Assembly (NCBI GenBank): GCA_965248995.1
Contig: CBDFKY010000004.1
Coordinates: 1-64,000, forward strand
DNA: 64,000 nt
Direction: 5' to 3'
Origin: CBDFKY01 sp965248995
GTDB taxonomy: Bacteria > Pseudomonadota > Alphaproteobacteria > Rickettsiales > UBA998
The notes beneath the pieces were generated by a model, which had not been told where the DNA came from, searched no databases, and worked only from the letters and a program-made list of their open reading frames with translations. The position numbers and the translations under genes are program-made. Shown one piece after another: positions 45,574-53,949 of the stretch (the stretch's first letter is position 1; each line of letters starts with the position of its first letter).

Positions 45574-46230
45574 ATGATAAAAGAACAAATTATTGCGCAA
45601 GTTGACCAGTTAGTTCAAAGCGGGCAGGGCTTGTTAGGAATAGCCAGACGAAGCAATTACGGTTCTTACTATGAGGAAAGCCAAAAAGTCCCGGTTCTTA
45701 GCTGGAAGAATAGTGTTGAATTTGCGGTTCATACCCTGCTACCTGAAGGACATCTTTTTAAAAAAAATCTTCAAACTCTTTACTCAGCTGAAAAAGACCT
45801 TTTTGATAGTGTTCAGGAAATTATTGCCTTGCTGATGTCTTTCAAGGAGGCGCTGGCCGCCGGGTATCTTTTTTCGTGGGAATATGAAGTATCGGCAACA
45901 GATTTTTCCGATTTTCTGGATCACGCGAAATTTTATCATGGTAGAAATCAAAAAGAATATGCTGCCGTCATCGCCAGTGCCGTGTTGGAAGACACTATCA
46001 AGAAAATAGCGAAGAAGCACGATCTTGATACTTCAGGCACACTAGACCCATTAGTTGAACGTTTGGCACAAGCAAACGTGTTCAGCCCAATACGCAAAAA
46101 AGAACTCTTGGTTTTATTAGGCATCCGTAACAGCGCGTTGCACGCAAAATGGAATGAAATAGATAATCGCCTAGTAGGAAAGTTAATCGAAGAAGTGAAA
46201 CAACTTATTGATAAGCATTTGTATGAATGA
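45574..46230 (+). CDS. HEPN-like protein inserted between riboflavin genes
   Basis: 218-residue soluble, mostly helical protein, starting MIKEQIIAQVDQLVQ. The C-terminal third, with VIASAVLEDTIKKIAKKHD, LDPLVERLAQANVFSPIRKKELLVLLG and the R185-NSAL-H190 motif (R-x4-H), matches the HEPN RNase/nucleotide-binding fold seen in abortive-infection and DUF4145-like proteins. The N-terminal half is unknown. The gene is clearly more AT-rich than ribE and ribBA, only 15 bases after ribE and 27 before ribBA. It may be an acquired toxin-like or defence-related gene, although no antitoxin partner is beside it. No function should be assigned yet. Confidence 0.65.
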   Translation: MIKEQIIAQVDQLVQSGQGLLGIARRSNYGSYYEESQKVPVLSWKNSVEFAVHTLLPEGHLFKKNLQTLYSAEKDLFDSVQEIIALLMSFKEALAAGYLFSWEYEVSATDFSDFLDHAKFYHGRNQKEYAAVIASAVLEDTIKKIAKKHDLDTSGTLDPLVERLAQANVFSPIRKKELLVLLGIRNSALHAKWNEIDNRLVGKLIEEVKQLIDKHLYE

Positions 46231-46257
46231 ATTCAGCTTGTATAATCTGTCATTATC

Positions 46258-47361
46258 ATGACCCTTTCCTCCATCGAAACCATCCTTGAAGATGCGAGAA
46301 ACGGCCGCATGTTCATCCTCGTCGACGATGAAGACCGCGAGAATGAAGGAGACCTGGTCATCGCCGCCGAGTTCGCCGACGCCGCCGCCATCAATTTCAT
46401 GGCGAGATACGGGCGGGGGTTGATCTGCCTGCCGCTGAAAGGAACGCAGATACGGAGGCTCGGACTGCCGCCGATGGCGCGGCATAACGGCTCACGCCAT
46501 GAAACGGCGTTTACCGTGTCCATCGAGGCCAGGGAAGGGATCACCACCGGTATTTCAGCCGCCGACCGCGCCCATACCATCAGGACGGCGATTCAGCTGG
46601 AAGCGCGCGCAGAAGCGATCGTTTCGCCGGGGCATGTCTTTCCGCTGGAAGCACGGAGCGGCGGAGTGCTGGTGCGGGCCGGGCATACGGAAGCGGCGGT
46701 GGATATCGCCCGGCTGGCGGGGCTGATTCCGGCCGGCGTCATCTGCGAAATCATGAAAGATGACGGGGAGATGGCGCGGCTGCCGGATCTTATCCCGTTC
46801 GCCAAAGAACATGGCCTTAATATCGCCACGATCGCCGATCTCATCGCGTACCGGCGGCGGCAGGAGAAGCTGGTCACGCGTACGCATACTTCCGTTTTCA
46901 ACAGTGTGCACGGGGGTACGTTTATTCTGCATCTCTATACGAATACCCTCGAATATGCCGAACATATCGCACTGGTGAAAGGCGACATCGCCGCTCATAA
47001 CGCGCCTTTGGTACGGATGCATACACTGGATATTCTCTGCGACGCACTCGGCGATGCCCAGCATTCCCGCAGCGGGCAGCTGCAATCCGCGATGCAGATG
47101 CTGGAGAACCATGGTTGCGGCATCCTCGTGCTGCTCCGTCCGCCCGTTCGCAACGCGTTGTCCCTGCGGCTCGGCGCGGAGGACAAGGAGCAGAAGGATT
47201 TACGGGAATACGGTATCGGCGCGCAGATACTCAAGGATCTGGGGGTCAGCCGGATGCAGCTGCTGACCAATCATCCCCGTCAGGTAGTTGGTCTTGAGGG
47301 ATACGGGCTTGAAATCGTCGACTATGTCCCCTTGGCGGGCATTGCACCCGCGCCACTATAA
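46258..47361 (+). CDS. ribBA: 3,4-dihydroxy-2-butanone 4-phosphate synthase with degenerate GTP cyclohydrolase II half
   Basis: 367 residues. The N-terminal 200 residues are RibB: LVDDEDRENEGDLVIAAEF at about 22-40, the HETAFTVSIEAREGITTGISAADRA block and RAGHTEAAVDIARLAGL. They make DHBP from ribulose 5-phosphate. The C-terminal half aligns with GTP cyclohydrolase II but lacks its zinc cysteines. In place of the C-x10-C-x-C pattern it has RMHTLDILCDALGDAQHSRSG. It corresponds to the RibBX-type variant known in Proteobacteria, so cyclohydrolase activity must come from another gene. It is the last rib gene here. Confidence 0.93.
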   Translation: MTLSSIETILEDARNGRMFILVDDEDRENEGDLVIAAEFADAAAINFMARYGRGLICLPLKGTQIRRLGLPPMARHNGSRHETAFTVSIEAREGITTGISAADRAHTIRTAIQLEARAEAIVSPGHVFPLEARSGGVLVRAGHTEAAVDIARLAGLIPAGVICEIMKDDGEMARLPDLIPFAKEHGLNIATIADLIAYRRRQEKLVTRTHTSVFNSVHGGTFILHLYTNTLEYAEHIALVKGDIAAHNAPLVRMHTLDILCDALGDAQHSRSGQLQSAMQMLENHGCGILVLLRPPVRNALSLRLGAEDKEQKDLREYGIGAQILKDLGVSRMQLLTNHPRQVVGLEGYGLEIVDYVPLAGIAPAPL

Positions 47362-47367
47362 AAAAAC

Positions 47368-47389
47368 AATCGGATTCTTTTCGCCGATT
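47368..47389 (+). terminator. Possible terminator after ribBA
   Basis: AATCGG at 47368-47373 pairs with CCGATT at 47384-47389 around a ten-base loop, seven bases after the ribBA stop. The following T content (ATCCTTTC) is modest. The gap to the flagellin gene (47362-47571) otherwise shows only AT-rich sequence. I found no convincing sigma-28 or sigma-54 promoter in it. Confidence 0.45.
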
Positions 47390-47571
47390 ATCCTTTCTAA
47401 TTTATTGAAGAGAATAAAAAACGGCATACGCTCCATTTTAATCTAAGATTATCCTATGTGATTAACAGTTCGTTAGTAAATATATGGTAAAAATAGGTCT
47501 ATGCGATAGTATGTCGTATATTTCTTTTGAACATGTAGTTCATCATTCATCAATCCAAGTAGGAGAATAAA

Positions 47572-50481
47572 ATGGCTCTCAATTCTATCAATACCAATAT
47601 TGCGGCGCTCGCGGCGCAGGCAAACATCGGCAGAGCGTCCACAGCGGCCGGCTCTTCCATCGCCCGTCTGTCGAGCGGTAACCGCATCGTGCACGCATCC
47701 GACGACGTGGCATCCGTATCCGCGGGTACGTCACTGCGTACGACGGTCACTACACTGAAAACCGCATTGCTCAACACGTCTCAGGGTTCTTCCCTGCTGC
47801 AGGTGGCTGACGGTGCACTTTCACAGATCACCGACATCCTGCAACGGCAGAAAGCAATTGCAGTTCAAGCCGGTTCCGGTACGCTTACTTCCACTGACCG
47901 CTCTTTCCTTAATCAGGAATTCTCGAATCTGACGGAAGAGGTGCAGCGCCTTTCCACGAAAACAAACTTCAACGGCGTGTCTTTGCTGGATGGTATCTTG
48001 ACCAAAACGGTTGATGCGAAAGCTGTTTCCACCAATGCATCGCTTGCTACTGCTACCTTTGCTTTTAACACCAACGCTGCAGCGGGTCAGACTGTCATCA
48101 TCAACAACCAGACCTTTACAGCGGTTGCTGCGGCTCCTGCTGCGGGTCAGTTCCTGATTGGTACAACCGTATTGGATACGGTTTCCAATCTGGCATCTGC
48201 ATTGAATGCTTCCACTAACTTAAACATTAGCAGTGCGAAGTACGGGGCAGTCGGTAACACGCTGACCATTACTTCTAAAGCAGGTGGTTTAAATTCGCAG
48301 GATTTCATCATTGATGCACGTAACACACTCTCTACATATACAAGTGTTGCGGCCAGTAACGCGTCTCTGAACGGTCCTGATTCAGGATCATACACGAACG
48401 TGTTTCAGGTGGCACTTGGTGCTACGGATACCACCTCTTCCGTGGTCGCTCTTGCGGTAGGTACGGCACTTCAGGGTATTTCCAACACAGGTGGTAACGC
48501 GCTGAACGCAACCGTAGGCGGTGTGGTAAACACCCTCTATACTGTTGCAACTGGTGACTCACTGCAAAACATCGCTGACAAGATCAACGCTAACACCTCA
48601 GTACATGGTATTACGGCGCAGATTGTCGGTTCTTCCGGTCAGTACAACATCCAGCTGCGCCATAAACAGCCCGATTTGGATAACGCCGCTGCGGCAGCAA
48701 CGGGTGGTGATATTACGCTGACTGCTGTCGGTACGTTCTTCACCGGTTCACGTAACAATGTCGGTGTGGCTACGGTAGCAACTGTGGCAGCCAACACGAT
48801 CCACGTACAGGAAACTGGACTGGGTGGTGGTGATACCACAGGCCTGAGCGCTGGTGATACGGTGGGTATCGGTACCATCGGTAACAATCTTGTCAACGAC
48901 CAGAACCAGTCAAAATCCGTGGTTAACATTCTGTTTCCGCCGATTGCTTCTGCATCACTTGCAACCACATTGGCACCTACCGCATTAACGGCGGTACAGA
49001 TCCAGATTGGTGACCCGACCACTTCCGCCGCTGCTCTCCCGCAACCTATCGAACTGGCGACCTTTACGTTTACTAATAACTCCAAGGCATCTGCGTCATC
49101 TACGGAAATTTCCATCGGTTCCACGCTGGAAGAGACCATTGATAATGCGGCCTCTGCTATCAACAAGTTTGTGGGTACAGGTACCAACAATTTTGACTTG
49201 AACCAGATTCATGCCTATCGCAATGGTCAAACCCTTGTGATTGAAAGCAACAAAGCCGGTTCAACCACTCACCTGGATAACACCGTGGGTGCTGCGGCAG
49301 TGGTTCCTGTCGGGGTCGGTTTGAACGGTGCGTTCGCAGCGGCAGGCGTTTCGGTGACAAACGCTGGTAACGTCAGCAATGGTTCTACCACAGGCGTCAA
49401 TACCAACAGCGTGACCAACAAAGACTTTATTGGTAAAATCAGTGGCTTTACTGCAACTGCGACCGGTGCTGCCAATACCGTCAATGCACAGGTCACTGTG
49501 GGTGCCTTTACGTATACGGCAACAAACATCACCACCAACCCCGTTGCTAACACAACTGTGCGCTTCAGCAGTACAGTGGATGGTGGCGGTTTCTTTGACG
49601 TGCAGTTGCGTGCCAATGCGGGGACAGCCGTAAATTCACAAACGGATGCGAACACGTTCTCATCCCGTTTGAACGGTGCCTTTTCTACCCTGAACTTCTT
49701 CCAGACACGGGACGTTTCCAGCTATAAAGGGACTGATCCAGTGGTGGCGGACGGCATCGTGACAGGCAGCTTGCTGGGTTCCAGCGTGCGTGTTGCCGGA
49801 AACGATTTCTCTTCGGTGAAGATCAATAATGTTTCTGTACAGGCTCCTGTTGGTAGCAGCACGAATGGTTCCATCAGCTTTACCATCAACGGAGAGCAAT
49901 ATAGTTCTCAGTTGTCTCTGGGAAGCAAGCTGGGCGCCAATCAGGCTTACAAGTTCGTCAGCGCAAGCGATGCGAACAAGTTCCTCCAGTTCACTACCGG
50001 TGATTCTACCATTGATTTCGGAACGGCTTCCAAAGCGGCTGCTTTCCAGAAATCCCTCGAAACTGCTTTCGGGGTCGGAACCAGCAATAATGCGCTGTCC
50101 TTCCAGGTGGGTGTGAACTCCAGTGACTCACTGGCGATCGGCCTCAGCGGCGTGACTACCAATGATCTTGGCACTACCAATCTGGATGTGTTGACGCAGG
50201 CCGATGCGGCCACTGCGGCGGATACGATCGATACCGCCCTGAACAAGGTGACGTCGGTCCGTGCGGAAGTGGGTGCGTTGCAATCACGCTTCAACTTCGC
50301 GGCGGCCAACGTCGAGAGCTCGATTTCCAACCAGGATGCCGCTCGCGGCGTACTGCTGGATACCGACATCGCGGCGGAATCCACGGCGTTCTCTACGGCA
50401 CAGGTGCAACTGCAGGCAGGTATCTCCGTACTTGCTCAGGCAAACCAGCTGCCACAAAGCCTGCTGAAACTGATTCAGTAG
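47572..50481 (+). CDS. fliC: Giant flagellin
   Basis: 969 residues, about twice a typical flagellin. The N-terminal D0/D1 (residues 1-140) has LNSINTNIAALAAQANIG, ASDDVASVSAGTSLRT and the FNGVSLLDG end. The C-terminal D1/D0 (about 890-969) has VRAEVGALQSRFNFAAANVESS and STAQVQLQAGISVLAQANQLPQSLLKL. The 750-residue middle is Ser/Thr/Asn/Ala-rich, strongly beta, and seems to hold repeated modules that start like TFTFTNNSKASASS or ATFAFNTNAAAGQT and continue with helices and TLTITSKAG/TLVIESNKAG strands. It contains about 30 lysines, possible FliB targets. AGGAG precedes the ATG. A strong hairpin follows, then the flaG-fliD-fliS genes. Confidence 0.95.
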   Translation: MALNSINTNIAALAAQANIGRASTAAGSSIARLSSGNRIVHASDDVASVSAGTSLRTTVTTLKTALLNTSQGSSLLQVADGALSQITDILQRQKAIAVQAGSGTLTSTDRSFLNQEFSNLTEEVQRLSTKTNFNGVSLLDGILTKTVDAKAVSTNASLATATFAFNTNAAAGQTVIINNQTFTAVAAAPAAGQFLIGTTVLDTVSNLASALNASTNLNISSAKYGAVGNTLTITSKAGGLNSQDFIIDARNTLSTYTSVAASNASLNGPDSGSYTNVFQVALGATDTTSSVVALAVGTALQGISNTGGNALNATVGGVVNTLYTVATGDSLQNIADKINANTSVHGITAQIVGSSGQYNIQLRHKQPDLDNAAAAATGGDITLTAVGTFFTGSRNNVGVATVATVAANTIHVQETGLGGGDTTGLSAGDTVGIGTIGNNLVNDQNQSKSVVNILFPPIASASLATTLAPTALTAVQIQIGDPTTSAAALPQPIELATFTFTNNSKASASSTEISIGSTLEETIDNAASAINKFVGTGTNNFDLNQIHAYRNGQTLVIESNKAGSTTHLDNTVGAAAVVPVGVGLNGAFAAAGVSVTNAGNVSNGSTTGVNTNSVTNKDFIGKISGFTATATGAANTVNAQVTVGAFTYTATNITTNPVANTTVRFSSTVDGGGFFDVQLRANAGTAVNSQTDANTFSSRLNGAFSTLNFFQTRDVSSYKGTDPVVADGIVTGSLLGSSVRVAGNDFSSVKINNVSVQAPVGSSTNGSISFTINGEQYSSQLSLGSKLGANQAYKFVSASDANKFLQFTTGDSTIDFGTASKAAAFQKSLETAFGVGTSNNALSFQVGVNSSDSLAIGLSGVTTNDLGTTNLDVLTQADAATAADTIDTALNKVTSVRAEVGALQSRFNFAAANVESSISNQDAARGVLLDTDIAAESTAFSTAQVQLQAGISVLAQANQLPQSLLKLIQ

Positions 50482-50490
50482 TCTGAATAA

Positions 50491-50526
50491 AGCGAGGGGG
50501 ATGCAGGAAACCGTATCCCCCTCGCT
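50491..50526 (+). terminator. Strong hairpin after the flagellin gene
   Basis: AGCGAGGGGGAT at 50491-50502 pairs perfectly over 12 bases with ATCCCCCTCGCT at 50515-50526, loop of 12. It sits ten bases after the flagellin stop. There is no T run, so it may act as a transcript-stabilising or partial terminator between flagellin and flaG. Confidence 0.7.
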
Positions 50527-50558
50527 AAACTAACCATCCGGTTTCTAAGGGAATTCAT

Positions 50559-50933
50559 ATGGACATCGCAAACATACTTCCAAACACCCGTCCCACGGTT
50601 GATGCGTATAATACGACGCAGCAGTCATCCGCTTTCCCCACTAAAAAATCAAACACGGTGGAAGGCCAGGTACAGATTCCCGCAGTGGAACGGGTGGATT
50701 TACGAAGCGTGGATAATAAACGCCTCGATGACATCCAGAAAACCATTGAACAGCCGGCATTCAAGGAAGTGTACGCGGTAAGTGACAAGACATTCACTAT
50801 TTTCAAGGACAGCAGCGGTCAATATATCACACGCTATACCAGTCTGCGTGATGGATCGGTCAGTTATGTGCCGGAGCCGGCCATTCTGAATTTCTCAGGC
50901 GGCAGTGAGCATTATTTCGCCGTACACGCGTAA
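50559..50933 (+). CDS. flaG: FlaG-like protein
   Basis: 124 residues: a polar, Thr/Gln/Asn-rich N-terminus, then a short compact domain (VERVDLRSVDNKRLDDIQKTI, VYAVSDKTFTIFKDSSGQYITRYTSLRDG) whose strand-turn-strand pattern matches FlaG. FlaG affects filament length and is usually encoded between flagellin and fliD, exactly the position here. AAGGGA precedes the ATG. The family is poorly conserved, so position is a main part of the evidence. Confidence 0.6.
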   Translation: MDIANILPNTRPTVDAYNTTQQSSAFPTKKSNTVEGQVQIPAVERVDLRSVDNKRLDDIQKTIEQPAFKEVYAVSDKTFTIFKDSSGQYITRYTSLRDGSVSYVPEPAILNFSGGSEHYFAVHA

Positions 50934-50995
50934 AGACTGGCATGTAACGTGCAGGTAGCACGTCAATGCATCGAATAAAAAAAGGCAGGTAGCAT

Positions 50996-52759
50996 ATGGT
51001 CACGCAAATTCAATTAGGAAATATCTTTCAGGAAAACGGCCGCACGGTGGTAGGCGGCACTTCTTCAGGGATCGATACGCAGGCGCTGGTCAAGGGATTG
51101 ACCGATGCCAAGCGGTTACCGGCGGTCACTCTGGAAAAAACGATCGCCAGCAATACGAAAATCTCCAGTGCGCTCGGTGATTTGAAAGACCTGGTTAAAA
51201 AATTCCAGGACGCGGCGAATTTCCTGCGCAATCCTCCCGGAGTAGGGAATGCCGGCGATGATATTTTCAAATACCGCACCGCGGACATCACGTCCAACAG
51301 CAGCGTGGCGGGCAGTACATATATCGGAATAACGGCGGAACCCGGCACATCCGCGAACACGTATGACATCAAAGTAAACCAGCTGGCGACGAACAGCGTT
51401 TACACCACCAACACGTTCGCACTCACCGATACGAATACCGCCGTAGTGGGAACGGGGGCAGGGGACGCGCTTAGAGCCGGCCCGCTGGCGCTCGGCGCAA
51501 GCGGTACGTCGGTCACCTTGAATAACGGCGATACGCTGAGCGACGTCATCAACAAGATCAACGCGGTAAAGGATACCTCCGGGGTGGAGGCGGTCGCCAT
51601 CAAAGTGGCCACCGGACAATATCGCCTGTCACTGAAAACGCTCAATACCGGAGCGGACCAGAACTATACGCCTACCGCGGCGACATTCTCGAACGTCGGG
51701 TTCGCGATTTCCACCGCCGCTACGGATGCCTCGATCGATTTTGACGGTACCACCATCACGCGTCATACCAACAGTCTGGACGACGTGGTGACCGGGGTCA
51801 CGTTCAACCTCCTGCAGGCGACTCCGTCCGGTACCGATGTCAAGGTCGCTATCAAGCCGGATACGACGCTGGTCAAGAACGGCATCAGCAACTTCGTCAA
51901 CGCCTACAACGAACTACGCTTTTTCGCGGCACGGCAGACGGAAGTGGACGACAGCGGAAAACCGGCGGATACGGCGGTGCTGTATGGCAACTCCACCCTG
52001 TCCCTGTCCCGCTCACAGATCGAGAGCGAAATTTCAGGGATCGTCAAGGGGGTCGCAGCCGGTGATCCTTCACGACTGGCGGATCTGGGCATCACGTTTG
52101 CCGACGCCCCTAAAGACGATAAGAATCCGGAAACGAAAAACATTCTGGTGGTGGACGAGGCCAAGCTGGACTCGGCGATTTCCTCCAACTTCAACGCGGT
52201 GCAGAAAGTCTTCGAATTCGACTATTCTTCCGACAACTCCAATCTCCAGGTGTTCCAACGCACCAACGGTCTGGGCATTTCCGCGTTCAAGCTGAACGTC
52301 AACCAGACGACCGGCGTCTATCAGGCCAGTTATGATGACGATAACGACCCTCTTACCGCCGACAAGGTCATTGCGTTGGACGGTACACCCGTGACTTCCG
52401 GCACCGGTGTGGTGCTCAAAGGTCAGAAAGGGACGGTACTGGACGGGTTGACGCTGATTTACAATGGTACGGATAATCCTACCATCAACGTGAACATCAG
52501 CCAGGGGATTGGCGACAGACTGTATAATGCGGCATCTAACCTGCTGGATGAAAGCAGCGGCGCCGTGGCAGTTGAAATCACGTCCCTTGCCGACAAGAAT
52601 ACGCGTATCCAGAAAGATATCGACCGTATCGACGATCAGGTCAACACCTACCGTGACCGGTTGCTCAATCAATATGCGGCGCTGGAATCATCCATCTCCC
52701 AGGCCAATAATCTCCTTGCCTCACTGGATGCGCAGTCCAAGGCGCGTAACCAGAATTAA
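50996..52759 (+). CDS. fliD: Flagellar filament cap protein FliD
   Basis: 587 residues, HAP2, the pentameric cap that folds flagellin at the filament tip. The N-terminal part has VGGTSSGIDTQALVKGLTDAKR and the coiled segment before LGDLKDLVKKFQDA. The middle contains beta-rich D2/D3 domains. The C-terminal part has RLYNAASNLLDES, NTRIQKDIDRIDDQVNTYRDRLLNQYAALE and the terminal heptads. AGGCAGG precedes the ATG. Twelve bases separate it from fliS. Confidence 0.95.
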   Translation: MVTQIQLGNIFQENGRTVVGGTSSGIDTQALVKGLTDAKRLPAVTLEKTIASNTKISSALGDLKDLVKKFQDAANFLRNPPGVGNAGDDIFKYRTADITSNSSVAGSTYIGITAEPGTSANTYDIKVNQLATNSVYTTNTFALTDTNTAVVGTGAGDALRAGPLALGASGTSVTLNNGDTLSDVINKINAVKDTSGVEAVAIKVATGQYRLSLKTLNTGADQNYTPTAATFSNVGFAISTAATDASIDFDGTTITRHTNSLDDVVTGVTFNLLQATPSGTDVKVAIKPDTTLVKNGISNFVNAYNELRFFAARQTEVDDSGKPADTAVLYGNSTLSLSRSQIESEISGIVKGVAAGDPSRLADLGITFADAPKDDKNPETKNILVVDEAKLDSAISSNFNAVQKVFEFDYSSDNSNLQVFQRTNGLGISAFKLNVNQTTGVYQASYDDDNDPLTADKVIALDGTPVTSGTGVVLKGQKGTVLDGLTLIYNGTDNPTINVNISQGIGDRLYNAASNLLDESSGAVAVEITSLADKNTRIQKDIDRIDDQVNTYRDRLLNQYAALESSISQANNLLASLDAQSKARNQN

Positions 52760-52770
52760 AGGAACAGATC

Positions 52771-53268
52771 ATGAGCACCGCCTACCAGAAACTGGATGCC
52801 TACAGAAATGCGAGTTTTACGGTGAGTAAAACCCGTCAGATCGTGATGCTGTATGACGGAATCGTCCGTTTTCTGCAGCAGGCCAAATGTGCCATGACTG
52901 AGGGGCGCATCGAAGACCGTTTCACTCTTCTGAGCAAAGCTTCCGCTATCGTGACCGGTCTGCAGGGCTGTCTGGACTTTGAACAGAACGCGGAAGTGTC
53001 CACGACATTGTATGATTATTACGCGCAATGCGAAGCGGATATTTTTTCACTGCAGCGCACGAGTTCCGTCGAACAGTGCGACCTGGTGATCGCGCAGTTG
53101 AAAACCATGCGGGAAGCATGGAACGCTATCGACGCGTCGTATGGGACGCCTGCGCCTGCGATGGTAGCGAATGCGGGAAGTGAATCCGAGAAGAGCGCTG
53201 CACCCTTTCCGCAAGCCGCCGGCGGTTTCAGTGCGAACGAAATGCAGGCGCTGATGATTTCAGCGTAG
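52771..53268 (+). CDS. fliS: Flagellin export chaperone FliS
   Basis: 165 residues. FliS binds the C-terminal D0 of flagellin before export. Signature: MSTAYQKLDAYRNASFT, KTRQIVMLYDGIVRFLQQAKCAM at about residues 20-42 and QGCLDFEQNAEVSTTLYDYYA. The C-terminal 30 residues are Ala/Ser/Pro-rich and longer than usual. It follows fliD directly, giving the classic fliD-fliS order. FliW (near 2515-3034) competes for flagellin in other species. Confidence 0.95.
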   Translation: MSTAYQKLDAYRNASFTVSKTRQIVMLYDGIVRFLQQAKCAMTEGRIEDRFTLLSKASAIVTGLQGCLDFEQNAEVSTTLYDYYAQCEADIFSLQRTSSVEQCDLVIAQLKTMREAWNAIDASYGTPAPAMVANAGSESEKSAAPFPQAAGGFSANEMQALMISA

Positions 53269-53435
53269 CTGAAGCAGAAGCCCGGGCGTAATGAATCGCC
53301 CCTGTATCATAAGGTGAAGCATGGCAATATTTCAGGTTTCCGCTTCCCGGTTTCCGGCTGCCGACCGCTTTGCAGTTGAAAAAAGAACTTTCATGCGTTA
53401 CTAAAGCGTCTCACGATCCTAAAGGAGTTTTGAAT

Positions 53436-53855
53436 ATGACCGTTGCACTTCCTGAAGGATATGCTCCTTCCGAAAACGAGGAATATATGAATCCCGAGCA
53501 GCTGGAGTTTTTTCGCCAGAAGCTGATCGCCTGGCGCTCCGACCTGCTTAAGGAGTCCCGTGAGACGATGGAGCATCTGAAGGAAGAAAACTGGCATGAA
53601 GCGGACATCGCCGACCGCGCTTCACTGGAGACGGAAGCAGGTGTGGAACTGCGGACCCGCAATCGCTATCTGAAGCTTATTTCGAAGATAGATCAGGCAC
53701 TGCGCCGCATCGAGAAAGGCGAATACGGTTACTGCGAGGAAACGGGTGATCCCATCGGCATTCGCCGCCTGCAGGCCCGCCCGGTGGCTACGATGACGAT
53801 TGAAGCGCAGGAGCGTCATGAAAAGCTTGAGAAGCAGTACGCGGATGAAGAGTAA
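53436..53855 (+). CDS. dksA: RNA polymerase-binding transcription factor DksA
   Basis: 139 residues. The coiled coil (EFFRQKLIAWRSDLLKESRETMEHL) and the tip and C-terminal helix (ASLETEAGVELRTRNRYLKLISKI) enter the secondary channel of RNA polymerase and, with ppGpp, control rRNA and other promoters. The zinc region reads YGYCEETGDPIGIRRLQARPVATMTIEAQERHE, with only one of the four cysteines; this is the usual alphaproteobacterial form. ATG 53436 has AAAGGAG upstream. The gap after fliS (53269-53435) has a short GGGCG/CGCCC hairpin at 53284-53301. Confidence 0.93.
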   Translation: MTVALPEGYAPSENEEYMNPEQLEFFRQKLIAWRSDLLKESRETMEHLKEENWHEADIADRASLETEAGVELRTRNRYLKLISKIDQALRRIEKGEYGYCEETGDPIGIRRLQARPVATMTIEAQERHEKLEKQYADEE

Positions 53856-53949
53856 TACATATTAAATATAATCAACAAATTTTAAATATTAGGATGTTTA
53901 ATCGTTAATTTACCAATATTCGCTATTCTTGAATGATCGAGAGGCGAAT

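Noticed and set aside
47362..47571. Sigma-28 promoter for flagellin (TAAA...GCGATAG around 47483-47510)
   Set aside because: The spacing between the TAAA elements and GCGATAG does not fit the sigma-28 pattern, and no sigma-54 -24/-12 pair was seen either.
53436..53855. Degenerate DksA with missing zinc cysteines as a sign of decay
   Set aside because: The single-cysteine form is the normal state in Alphaproteobacteria and the gene is otherwise intact.
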